Positions 1-6,018 of a stretch of DNA of 16,149 nt are shown here, piece after piece. This DNA comes from an uncultured Collinsella sp. Its GTDB lineage: Bacteria; Actinomycetota; Coriobacteriia; Coriobacteriales; Coriobacteriaceae. The notes under the pieces were generated by a model. It saw only the letters and a list, made by a program, of their open reading frames with translations. It ran no database searches and was not told the origin of the DNA. A program made the position numbers and the translations under genes. Position 1 is the stretch's first letter. Each line of letters begins with the position of its first letter. The stretch covers positions 1-16,149 of the forward strand of contig CABUDZ010000048.1 in NCBI GenBank assembly GCA_902490445.1. Direction: 5' to 3'.

Positions 1-19
1 AAAGCACTTAATGTGCTTT
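1..19. other. Short perfect hairpin at left edge
   Basis: A perfect 7-bp inverted repeat (AAAGCAC, five-base loop, GTGCTTT). No T-run follows it, so it is not a convincing terminator alone. It may belong to the 3' end of an operon left of the window. The rest of 20-74 shows no gene. Confidence 0.35.
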
Positions 20-74
20 CCGTCTTGCGCAGGACTGTAGAGCAGCAAACTTAAAACCTGGGCCGCCCGGTCCG

Positions 75-110
75 GGGATCCTCCCAAGCGCACAGGAGGG
101 GATTCCTTTT
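75..110 (+). terminator. Possible rho-independent terminator of an upstream operon
   Basis: Bases 75-83 can pair with 98-106 (nine pairs, two of them G-T wobbles) around a 14-nt loop, followed directly by TTTT at 107-110. This fits termination of a gene left of the window; rpoC often precedes rpsL, but that gene is not visible here. The wobbles and short T-run keep confidence modest. Confidence 0.4.
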
Positions 111-134
111 GTGTAGGCTTTGCGGAAATGTGCC

Positions 135-147
135 TATTTTAGGATAC
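135..147 (+). promoter_or_regulatory. Candidate -10 region for the str operon
   Basis: An A/T-rich patch (TATTTT at 135-140, TAGGAT at 140-145) stands out in a GC-rich leader, about 145 nt before rpsL. No good -35 box sits at normal spacing (TTGTGT at 109-114 is 20 nt from TATTTT). The patch also overlaps the left arm of the 140-195 hairpin, so it may instead be part of an RNA structure. Confidence 0.22.
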
Positions 148-195
148 GCCCGGCGGCGTGGTCTGTTGACGGCACAGCTAACGCCACGTATCCTA
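140..195 (+). promoter_or_regulatory. Structured element in the rpsL leader
   Basis: TAGGATACG (140-148) is perfectly complementary to CGTATCCTA (187-195). Inside it, GGCGT (155-159) pairs with ACGCC (181-185), giving a two-tier stem of 9 and 5 bp with an internal loop and a 21-nt apical loop. A smaller hairpin follows at 214-231. Both could control str operon expression in the untranslated leader, or act at the DNA level near the promoter. No named riboswitch or ribosomal-protein leader was recognised. Confidence 0.45.
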
Positions 196-213
196 TCGAA
201 CTGCGTGTTTCGT

Positions 214-231
214 AGGGGGATGCTGACCCCT
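214..231 (+). promoter_or_regulatory. Small hairpin upstream of rpsL
   Basis: AGGGG (214-218) pairs with CCCCT (227-231) around an 8-nt loop, 57 nt before the rpsL start codon. It is not followed by T residues, so it is unlikely to be a terminator. It may be part of the folded leader with the 140-195 element. Confidence 0.3.
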
Positions 232-287
232 CGATTCAAGCCGTTGCACTTTACAGAAAGCTGGAATCATTCGAGAAGGAGTACGCT

Positions 288-665
288 TTGCCTACTATTA
301 ACCAGCTGGTTCGCCAGGGCCGTCGTTCCGTGCCCAAGAAGTCCAAGAACGCTGCTCTGCAGCACAACTCCCAGAAGCGCGGCGTGTGCACCCGCGTCTT
401 CACCACGAGCCCCAAGAAGCCGAACTCGGCTCTTCGTAAGGTTGCCCGTGTTCGCCTTGTCAACGGCATCGAAGTTACTGCTTACATCCCGGGTGAGGGC
501 CACAACCTGCAGGAGCACTCCATCGTGCTCGTCCGCGGCGGTCGTGTCCGTGACCTCCCTGGTGTCCGTTATCACGTCATCCGTGGCGCCTACGACGCTG
601 CTCCGGTCCAGAACCGTATGCAGGCCCGTTCCAAGTACGGTGCTAAGCGCCCCAAGGCTAAATAA
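288..665 (+). CDS. rpsL: 30S ribosomal protein S12
   Basis: S12 is a small-subunit protein at the decoding centre that influences accuracy and streptomycin sensitivity. The 125-residue product has the full family pattern: QKRGVCTRV (29-37), PKKPNSALRK (42-51), GEGHNLQEHS (69-78) and GVRYH (92-96). The start is TTG at 288, chosen because a strong GAGAAGGAG ribosome site lies at 273-281 and MPTINQLVR matches the family N-terminus. Lys43, a common streptomycin-resistance site, is wild type. Position 88, normally Lys in GGRVKDLPG, is Arg (codon CGT, 549-551). Asp89, the residue methylthiolated by RimO in other bacteria, is kept. It is the first gene of the str operon; rpsG begins 74 nt later. Confidence 0.98.
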   Translation: MPTINQLVRQGRRSVPKKSKNAALQHNSQKRGVCTRVFTTSPKKPNSALRKVARVRLVNGIEVTAYIPGEGHNLQEHSIVLVRGGRVRDLPGVRYHVIRGAYDAAPVQNRMQARSKYGAKRPKAK

Positions 666-690
666 GCCAGATAACGTTTTGATACTTTCG

Positions 691-717
691 CCGTGTGCCG
701 TCTTGAGCGCCGCACGG
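691..717 (+). promoter_or_regulatory. Hairpin between rpsL and rpsG
   Basis: CCGTGTG (691-697) pairs with CGCACGG (711-717), seven pairs with one wobble, around a 13-nt loop. It ends 9 nt before the rpsG ribosome site. In E. coli the S12-S7 intercistronic RNA is the site where S7 represses its own operon; a similar role here is inferred from position only. Confidence 0.4.
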
Positions 718-739
718 TAGACACTTAAGGAGATTTCAC

Positions 740-1213
740 ATGCCGCGTCGTGCAGCAGCTAATCGTCGTGAGGTTCAGCCTGACGCCGTTTACAACAACC
801 GCCTGGTGACTCAGCTCATCAACAAGGTCCTTCTTGACGGCAAGAAGGCCACCGCTGAGCGCATCGTTTACACCGCTTTCGAGATCGTTGCCGAGAAGTC
901 CGAGGGTGGCGACGCTCTCGCTACCTTCAAGAAGGCTATGGACAACGTCAAGCCCACGCTCGAGGTTAAGCCCAAGCGTGTCGGTGGCGCTACCTATCAG
1001 GTCCCGATGGAGGTCAACTCCCGTCGTTCCACCGCTCTGGGCATCCGCTGGATCGTCAACTTCTCCCGCGCTCGCAAGGAGAAGACCATGGCCGAGCGTC
1101 TCGCCAACGAGATCCTCGACGCCTCCAACGGCCTGGGCGCTTCCGTCAAGAAGCGTGAGGACGTCTTCAAGATGGCCGAGGCCAACCGCGCGTTCTCTCA
1201 CTATCGTTGGTAA
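740..1213 (+). CDS. rpsG: 30S ribosomal protein S7
   Basis: S7 nucleates assembly of the 30S head by binding the 3' domain of 16S rRNA and lines the E site. The 157-residue product has the usual length (about 156) and signature stretches: MPRRAAANRREVQPD at the N-terminus, LINKVLLDGKKATAE (26-40), GGATYQVPMEV near 82-92, and the C-terminal ANRAFSHYRW. The ATG at 740 is preceded by AAGGAG at 727-732. It lies between rpsL and fusA as in the classical str operon, with a 19-nt gap to fusA. A hairpin just upstream could be an S7 feedback site. Confidence 0.98.
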   Translation: MPRRAAANRREVQPDAVYNNRLVTQLINKVLLDGKKATAERIVYTAFEIVAEKSEGGDALATFKKAMDNVKPTLEVKPKRVGGATYQVPMEVNSRRSTALGIRWIVNFSRARKEKTMAERLANEILDASNGLGASVKKREDVFKMAEANRAFSHYRW

Positions 1214-1232
1214 GTTAAGGTAAGGAACTAAC

Positions 1233-3332
1233 ATGGCTAAGCCTAAGTACAAGCTTTCCGATACCCGTAACATCGGCATCATGGCTCACATCGATGCTGG
1301 TAAGACCACCACGACCGAGCGTATTCTTTACTACACCGGTAAGACCCACAAGATCGGTGAGGTCCATGAGGGCGCTGCCACCATGGACTGGATGGTTCAG
1401 GAGCAGGAGCGCGGCGTAACCATTACCTCCGCTGCTACCACCTGCTTCTGGAACAAGGACGGCAAGGACTACCGCATCCAGATCATCGACACCCCGGGCC
1501 ACGTTGACTTCACCGCCGAGGTCGAGCGCTGCCTGCGCGTCCTCGATGGCGCTGTCGCCGTCTTCGACGCCGTTGCCGGCGTCCAGCCCCAGTCTGAGAC
1601 CGTTTGGCGTCAGGCTTCTACCTTCAACGTCCCCCGCATCGCCTTCATCAACAAGTATGACCGCGTGGGCGCTGACTTCTTCAACGCTATCGAGACCATG
1701 AAGGATCGTCTCGACGCCAACGCCGTGGCCGCTCAGGTCCCGATGGGCGCCGAGGACAACTTCTGGGGCGTCATCGACCTGGTCACCATGACTGCATGGG
1801 ACTTCAAGGCCGACGAGAAGGGCATGACCTACCCCGAGCCGATGGACGAGATCCCGGCTGAGTTCGCCGACATCGCTGCCACCAAGCGCGAGGAGCTCCT
1901 CGACGCTGCTGCCAGCTTTGACGACGAGCTCATGGAGAAGATCCTCATGGAGGAGGACTTCACCGTCGAGGAGCTCAAGGCCGCTCTGCGCAAGGGCGTT
2001 CTGGCCAACGAGCTCAACCTCGTCTTCGTGGGCTCCGCCTACAAGAACAAGGGCGTTCAGGAGCTGCTCGACGCTGTCGTCGACTACCTGCCCAGCCCGC
2101 TTGACGTCGAGGCCGTCACCGGTACCGATCCGGACACCGGCGAGGAGATCGAGCGTCATCCTTCCTTCGACGAGCCCTTCTCCGGCCTGGTCTTCAAGAT
2201 CATGACCGACCCGTTCGTCGGTAAGCTCACCTACGTCCGCGTTTACTCCGGCCGTGCCGGGTCCGGCTCCTACGTGGTCAACGCTTCCAATGGTCAGCGC
2301 GAGCGCCTCGGCCGCATCCTCGAGATGAACGCCGCCGAGCGTATCGACCGTGACGACGCTGCCGCCGGCGACATCGTCGCTTGCGTCGGCTTCAAGAACT
2401 CCACCACCGGTGACACCCTGTGCGCCGAGGGCAAGGAGATCGTCCTCGAGAAGATCGAGTTCGCTAAGCCCGTTATCGACGTTGCCATCGAGCCCAAGAC
2501 CAAGGCCGAGCAGGACAAGATGTCCCTGGCTCTGACCAAGCTCGCCGAGGAGGACCCGACCTTCCAGGTGTCCACCAACCACGAGACCGGCCAGACCATC
2601 ATCGCCGGCATGGGCGAGCTGCACCTCGAGATCATCGTCGACCGTCTGCTCCGCGAGTTCAAGGTTGACGCTAACGTCGGTAAGCCCCAGGTTGCCTACC
2701 GCGAGACCGCTGGTCACGACGTCGAGAAGGCTGAGGGCAAGTTCGTCCGTCAGTCCGGCGGTCGCGGTCAGTACGGCCACGCCGTCATCAAGCTCGAGAA
2801 GATGGAGGAGGGCTTCGGCTACGAGTTCGTCAACGCTATCGTCGGCGGCGTCGTGCCCAAGGAGTACATCCCGTCCATCGACAAGGGCATCCAGGAGGCC
2901 CTGAACACCGGTGTTATCGCCGGCTTCCCGGTCCTCGACGTTAAGGTCACCCTGTTCGACGGTTCTTACCACGAGGTCGACTCCTCCGAGGCCGCCTTCA
3001 AGATCGCCGGTTCCATGGCTATCAAGGACGCCCTCAAGAAGTCCGATCCGCAGCTGCTCGAGCCGATCATGGCTGTCGAGGTCGAGACCCCCGAGCAGTA
3101 CATGGGCGACGTTATGGGCAACCTCTCCGGTCGCCGCGGCAAGATCGAGGGCATGGAGGATCGCAAGAACAGCAAGCTCATCCGTGCCAAGGTGCCGCTG
3201 GGCGAGATGTTCGGTTACGCTACCGACCTTCGCTCCCAGACCCAGGGCCGTGCATCCTACACGATGCAGTTCGACTCTTATGAGCCCGCGCCCAAGTCCA
3301 TCGTGGACGAGGTCATGAGCAAGAACGCCTAA
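1233..3332 (+). CDS. fusA: Translation elongation factor G
   Basis: EF-G is the GTPase that drives tRNA-mRNA translocation and, with RRF, recycles ribosomes. The 699-residue product has the normal length and domain order: GTPase domain with P-loop AHIDAGKT (18-25), switch II DTPGH (86-90) and G4 motif NKYD (140-143), then domains II-V with GMGELHLEI in domain III and the RQSGGRGQYGHA stretch starting domain IV. The ATG at 1233 follows TAAGGTAAGGA, a short ribosome site. The G4 motif is usually NKMD in EF-G; Tyr replaces Met here while the base-reading Asn, Lys and Asp are kept. No tuf follows; the next gene is rpsJ. Codon use is strongly biased, as expected for high expression. Confidence 0.98.
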   Translation: MAKPKYKLSDTRNIGIMAHIDAGKTTTTERILYYTGKTHKIGEVHEGAATMDWMVQEQERGVTITSAATTCFWNKDGKDYRIQIIDTPGHVDFTAEVERCLRVLDGAVAVFDAVAGVQPQSETVWRQASTFNVPRIAFINKYDRVGADFFNAIETMKDRLDANAVAAQVPMGAEDNFWGVIDLVTMTAWDFKADEKGMTYPEPMDEIPAEFADIAATKREELLDAAASFDDELMEKILMEEDFTVEELKAALRKGVLANELNLVFVGSAYKNKGVQELLDAVVDYLPSPLDVEAVTGTDPDTGEEIERHPSFDEPFSGLVFKIMTDPFVGKLTYVRVYSGRAGSGSYVVNASNGQRERLGRILEMNAAERIDRDDAAAGDIVACVGFKNSTTGDTLCAEGKEIVLEKIEFAKPVIDVAIEPKTKAEQDKMSLALTKLAEEDPTFQVSTNHETGQTIIAGMGELHLEIIVDRLLREFKVDANVGKPQVAYRETAGHDVEKAEGKFVRQSGGRGQYGHAVIKLEKMEEGFGYEFVNAIVGGVVPKEYIPSIDKGIQEALNTGVIAGFPVLDVKVTLFDGSYHEVDSSEAAFKIAGSMAIKDALKKSDPQLLEPIMAVEVETPEQYMGDVMGNLSGRRGKIEGMEDRKNSKLIRAKVPLGEMFGYATDLRSQTQGRASYTMQFDSYEPAPKSIVDEVMSKNA

Positions 3333-3357
3333 GTTCGAGTTCCCTGTTACGTAATCC

Positions 3358-3374
3358 GCGAGAACATCTCTCGC
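3358..3374 (+). promoter_or_regulatory. Hairpin between fusA and rpsJ
   Basis: A perfect 6-bp stem, GCGAGA (3358-3363) with TCTCGC (3369-3374) and a 5-nt loop, lies 7 nt before the rpsJ ribosome site and is followed by ACTCTTT. It could be a leaky attenuator, an RNA processing site, or a protein-binding structure that tunes S10 relative to EF-G. Confidence 0.35.
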
Positions 3375-3392
3375 ACTCTTTGGAGGTTTAAG

Positions 3393-3701
3393 TTGGCTAC
3401 CCAGAAGATCCGCATTCGCCTCAAGGGCTATGATCACGAGGTCGTCGATCAGTCCGCGAAGCTCATCGTCGAGACCGCTCAGAAGACCGGCGCTCGCGTT
3501 TCCGGTCCTGTCCCCCTGCCCACCGAGCGCAACCTGTACACGGTCATCCGCTCGCCGCACGTGAACAAGGACTCCCGTGAGCAGTTCGAGATGCGCACCC
3601 ACAAGCGCCTCATCGACATCCTCGACCCCACCTCGGGCACCGTTGATTCGCTCATGCGTCTCGACCTCCCCGCTGGCGTCGACATCGACATCAAGCTCTA
3701 A
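3393..3701 (+). CDS. rpsJ: 30S ribosomal protein S10
   Basis: S10 is a small-subunit protein that also serves as NusE in transcription antitermination complexes. The 102-residue product is full length: IRIRLKGYDHEVVD near the N-terminus, GPVPLPTERNLYTVIRSPHVNKDSR in the middle, and the C-terminal half carrying HKRLIDI. The start is TTG at 3393, supported by GGAGG at 3382-3386 and by MATQKIRIRLK matching the family. It normally heads the S10 operon (rplC, rplD and so on). Here it follows fusA by 60 nt and is closed by a strong terminator, so those genes must lie elsewhere. Confidence 0.97.
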   Translation: MATQKIRIRLKGYDHEVVDQSAKLIVETAQKTGARVSGPVPLPTERNLYTVIRSPHVNKDSREQFEMRTHKRLIDILDPTSGTVDSLMRLDLPAGVDIDIKL

Positions 3702-3720
3702 GCGATATCGCTCATAGCTT

Positions 3721-3760
3721 AAAGGGCCCCGCTGCCGTTACGGTAGCGGGGCCCTTTTGT
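3721..3760 (+). terminator. Strong rho-independent terminator after rpsJ
   Basis: A 17-bp stem (3721-3737 with 3741-3757, one G-T wobble) with a TTA loop ends in TTTT. It closes the str operon. birA converges from the right, and the run AAA at the stem base gives a short U-tract on the other strand, so it may also stop birA transcription. The remaining gap to 3817 shows nothing else clear. Confidence 0.95.
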
Positions 3761-3817
3761 TTGGCATGATGGGTTTGGGTCGCCAGGTAAGGCTGCCGAG
3801 CGGCTGGCTGTGGCACC

Positions 3818-4594
3818 CTATTCACTCACGGGACGCAGCGATGCCTCCTCAAAATGGAAGGATCGCAAGCCGTCTTCCGTCTCGATGCACGCGCGACCAA
3901 AGGCATCGACGGTTTTAAAGATGCCGCGTGCCAGCTCGTCTCCAGCGGGTGAGCGGGCGATAACGTGCTTCCCAATCCAATTGAGGTGAGCGATATATTC
4001 GTAGTGGACGGGCGCGAGCGGACCGGCGTCTTTTTCCTTGGCGTTGAGGCACTCTGCCCAGGCATCTACAGCGTCTATAACTGCGTGATAGACCTCATCG
4101 AGGAGCATGTCGACGGCAGGAACGTTCTCGTTAAGGTCCGAGAGACCGATTGCCGGCAAGCCGCCATCGGGCACCTCTTGGGGCGCATAGTTCACATTGA
4201 CGCCAATGCCGCATACGGCGAAAGGTTTGCTGTCGTTATCGCGTGCGGCCTCGACCAGAATGCCGCCGAGTTTGCGTTCACGCGCGACCAGGTCGTTGGG
4301 CCATTTGAGGCCAATTTCGTTTGCAAGACCCTGTTTTTCGAGCGCCTCGAGCACCGCTAGGCCGCTGACGGCGGCAAGACCAGAGTACTTCGCAGGATTA
4401 ACGCATGGACGCAGGACAATCGAAAGCAATAGGTTGCCGGCGGTTGAATCCCACTTGTGGCCGCGCCGGCCGCGTCCTGCCGTCTGAGCCTGGGCGGCAA
4501 GTCCTGTGCCGTGCGGCGCTCCCTGTTTTCCTGCTTCGAGCAGGTCATCGTTGGTCGATCCGGTTACGTCGACTATCGTTAATTTGGCATCCAT
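3818..4594 (-). CDS. birA: Biotin-[acetyl-CoA carboxylase] ligase, no DNA-binding domain
   Basis: BirA activates biotin with ATP and attaches it to a lysine of the biotin carboxyl carrier protein, here AccB (Lys124) encoded on the divergent operon. The 258-residue product has the ligase signatures: STND (13-16), the biotinyl-AMP loop GRGRRG (40-45), KWPNDL (97-102), KLGGILVE (108-115) and GIGVNVNY. A small C-terminal cap domain follows (about 205-258). The ATG at 4594 was chosen over an in-frame upstream one because AAGGAGGT lies 10 nt before it (4605-4612, minus strand) and family similarity starts there. It begins directly with the catalytic domain and lacks the N-terminal helix-turn-helix of E. 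coli BirA, so it is a class I ligase that cannot itself repress genes by the E. coli mechanism. Confidence 0.95.
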   Translation of the reverse strand: MDAKLTIVDVTGSTNDDLLEAGKQGAPHGTGLAAQAQTAGRGRRGHKWDSTAGNLLLSIVLRPCVNPAKYSGLAAVSGLAVLEALEKQGLANEIGLKWPNDLVARERKLGGILVEAARDNDSKPFAVCGIGVNVNYAPQEVPDGGLPAIGLSDLNENVPAVDMLLDEVYHAVIDAVDAWAECLNAKEKDAGPLAPVHYEYIAHLNWIGKHVIARSPAGDELARGIFKTVDAFGRACIETEDGLRSFHFEEASLRPVSE

Positions 4595-4687
4595 TATGGC
4601 TGCCACCTCCTTAATGAATAAGTGAATAACGCAATGGTCTCGAGAGATAGACACAATGTGAAGCCTTTGTCGCATTTGGACAATTTA

Positions 4688-4754
4688 ATGTTAACACGTC
4701 AATAACGACATAATTGCGCTATCCTCTCTTGGTCGATGTAAACACGTCAACAAC
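4688..4754. promoter_or_regulatory. Paired 19-nt elements (candidate operators) in the birA-fabH gap
   Basis: The element ATGTTAACACGTCAATAAC at 4688-4706 recurs as ATGTAAACACGTCAACAAC at 4736-4754: 17 of 19 bases identical, same orientation, 48 nt apart. The shared core is AACACGTCAA. The right copy ends two bases before the fabH ribosome site; the left copy overlaps where the -35/spacer should be. I did not find the element elsewhere in the window. The placement suggests binding sites for a regulator of fabH and perhaps birA. It does not look like the FapR or FabT sites I know. Confidence 0.6.
4709..4714 (+). promoter_or_regulatory. Candidate fabH -10 box
   Basis: CATAAT is the best -10 match between birA and fabH. 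The -35 position 18 nt upstream reads TTAATG (4685-4690), a partial match. TATCCT (4720-4725) is an alternative -10. If CATAAT is used, transcription would start near 4721, placing the two 19-nt elements on either side of the start. The remaining divergent gap (4595-4687) shows no clear birA promoter. Confidence 0.35.
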
Positions 4755-4770
4755 TCAAAGGAGGTTAGTG

Positions 4771-5730
4771 ATGGGTTTCACGATTCTTGGAACAGGCTCG
4801 GCGCTTCCTGAGCGCAGTGTTTCCAATGACGAGCTGTCCGAGTTCCTCGATACCTCGGATGAGTGGATTTTTACCCGCACAGGTATCAAGAGCCGCCACG
4901 TCTGCACCACCGAGTCACTTGACGACCTTGCCGTAGCGGCGAGCGAGCGGGCACTCCGGGTGTCCGGAATCGACGCGAGCCAGCTGGATCTGATCGTCTG
5001 CTCGACGACGACGGGTGACCACCTTGTTCCCGCTGAGGCGTGTGCCGTTGCTGAGCGACTAGGCGCGACGTGCCCTGCCTTCGATGTCTCGGCGGCTTGT
5101 GCCGGCTTCGTATTTGCGCTCGATGTCGCCGAGGGCTATATCGCCCGCGGTCGCGCCGAGCATGTGCTGGTCGTTGCCGCCGAGCAGATGACGCGCGCGC
5201 TCGATTGGACCGACCGTGCCACGTGCGTGCTCTTTGGCGATGGCGCGGGTGCTGCGGTCATAGAGGCTGGGGGAGAGAATCCCCTCGCTGTTGAGCTTTC
5301 GACCGCACCCGATGTCGAGACGTTGCGCGTTCCCGGGCTGGATGGCACCTCGCCATTCAAGGTTCCCTCGGACCGCCAGAGCGTGCTGTCCATGAATGGC
5401 CGCCGTGTGTTCAAGTTCGGCGTCAACGCCATCTGCGACACGGTCCATAAGCTTGCGAGCGAGGCGGGCATTTCGCTCGAGGATATCGATCATTTTGTAT
5501 TCCATCAGGCTAACGAACGAATCCTGAGTCAGGCGGTCAAGCGCCTTGGCGTGCCAGACGAGCGCGTGGTTCGAACGCTGCGGGAGACCGGCAACATTTC
5601 GAGCGCCTGCATTCCCTTTGCGCTTGACCGGCTGGCAAGTACCGACGCACTGAATACAGGCGACACCATCGCCCTCGTTGGATTTGGCGCCGGTCTGGAT
5701 ATAGGTGGCTATCTGCTTCGTTGGAAGTAG
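4771..5730 (+). CDS. fabH: 3-oxoacyl-ACP synthase III (KAS III)
   Basis: FabH starts fatty-acid chains by condensing an acyl-CoA primer with malonyl-ACP. The 319-residue product has the catalytic triad in context: Cys110 in SAACAGF, His245 in FHQAN and Asn275 in GNISSACIP. The C-terminal GFGAGLDIGG also fits the family. The ATG at 4771 follows a perfect AAAGGAGGT (4757-4765), and MGFTILGTGSALPE is the family N-terminus; an in-frame ATG 57 nt upstream lies inside the regulatory region and was rejected. It is the first gene of the fab/acc operon, divergent from birA. Primer preference (straight or branched) cannot be read from sequence with confidence. Confidence 0.97.
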   Translation: MGFTILGTGSALPERSVSNDELSEFLDTSDEWIFTRTGIKSRHVCTTESLDDLAVAASERALRVSGIDASQLDLIVCSTTTGDHLVPAEACAVAERLGATCPAFDVSAACAGFVFALDVAEGYIARGRAEHVLVVAAEQMTRALDWTDRATCVLFGDGAGAAVIEAGGENPLAVELSTAPDVETLRVPGLDGTSPFKVPSDRQSVLSMNGRRVFKFGVNAICDTVHKLASEAGISLEDIDHFVFHQANERILSQAVKRLGVPDERVVRTLRETGNISSACIPFALDRLASTDALNTGDTIALVGFGAGLDIGGYLLRWK

Positions 5731-5779
5731 TTGCACATAGGTAAAAACGCCCCTAGGGCACAAACAAAGGAGAACTACC

Positions 5780-6016
5780 ATGGCAGATCAGAAGACCTTC
5801 GAGCGCGTTTGCGACGTTATCCGCGAGACCGCCGGTCTTGACGATGTCGAGATGAAGCCCGAGTCCACGCTCGAGGAGATTGGTCTCGACAGTCTGGGTA
5901 CCGTCGAGATCCTCGTCGCCGTCGAGGACGAGTTTGGCATTCAGCTCGATACCGAGGAGAACCCCAAGACGGTCGGCGAGTTCGCCGATACGGTCGAGGC
6001 GGAATTGGAGAAGTAG
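5780..6016 (+). CDS. acpP: Acyl carrier protein
   Basis: ACP carries growing acyl chains as thioesters on a 4'-phosphopantetheine arm. The 78-residue acidic product has the attachment motif GLDSLGTVE with Ser38 as the modified serine, and the usual four-helix pattern (length 75-80 in the family). The ATG at 5780 is preceded by AAAGGAG (5766-5772). It sits 49 nt after fabH and ends 2 nt before fabK, so it is within the operon. The holo-ACP synthase gene is not in this window. Confidence 0.97.
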   Translation: MADQKTFERVCDVIRETAGLDDVEMKPESTLEEIGLDSLGTVEILVAVEDEFGIQLDTEENPKTVGEFADTVEAELEK

Positions 6017-6018
6017 AG

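Noticed and set aside
1215..3602. 795-codon open frame on the minus strand opposite fusA
   Set aside because: It lies exactly opposite a highly conserved, codon-biased gene. Its translation is low-complexity (Leu/Asp/Val/Gly-rich) with no recognisable domain, and no suitable ribosome site was seen. It is a by-product of codon bias.
3701..3712. 12-bp palindrome AGCGATATCGCT after the rpsJ stop
   Set aside because: It is perfect but short, just before a strong terminator, and no second copy was noticed. It is too weak to call a binding site.
4595..4687. birA promoter on the minus strand (TTGACG at 4702-4697)
   Set aside because: TTGACG is a good -35 match but no acceptable -10 lies 16-18 nt away, and the hexamer is part of the 19-nt element, so it was not called.
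4714..4770. N-terminal extension of fabH from ATG 4714
   Set aside because: The extension covers the promoter and the second 19-nt element. A perfect ribosome site precedes ATG 4771, where family similarity begins.
5749..5759. GCCC/GGGC mini-hairpin between fabH and acpP
   Set aside because: Only four base pairs with a 3-nt loop and no T-run; expected by chance in GC-rich DNA.
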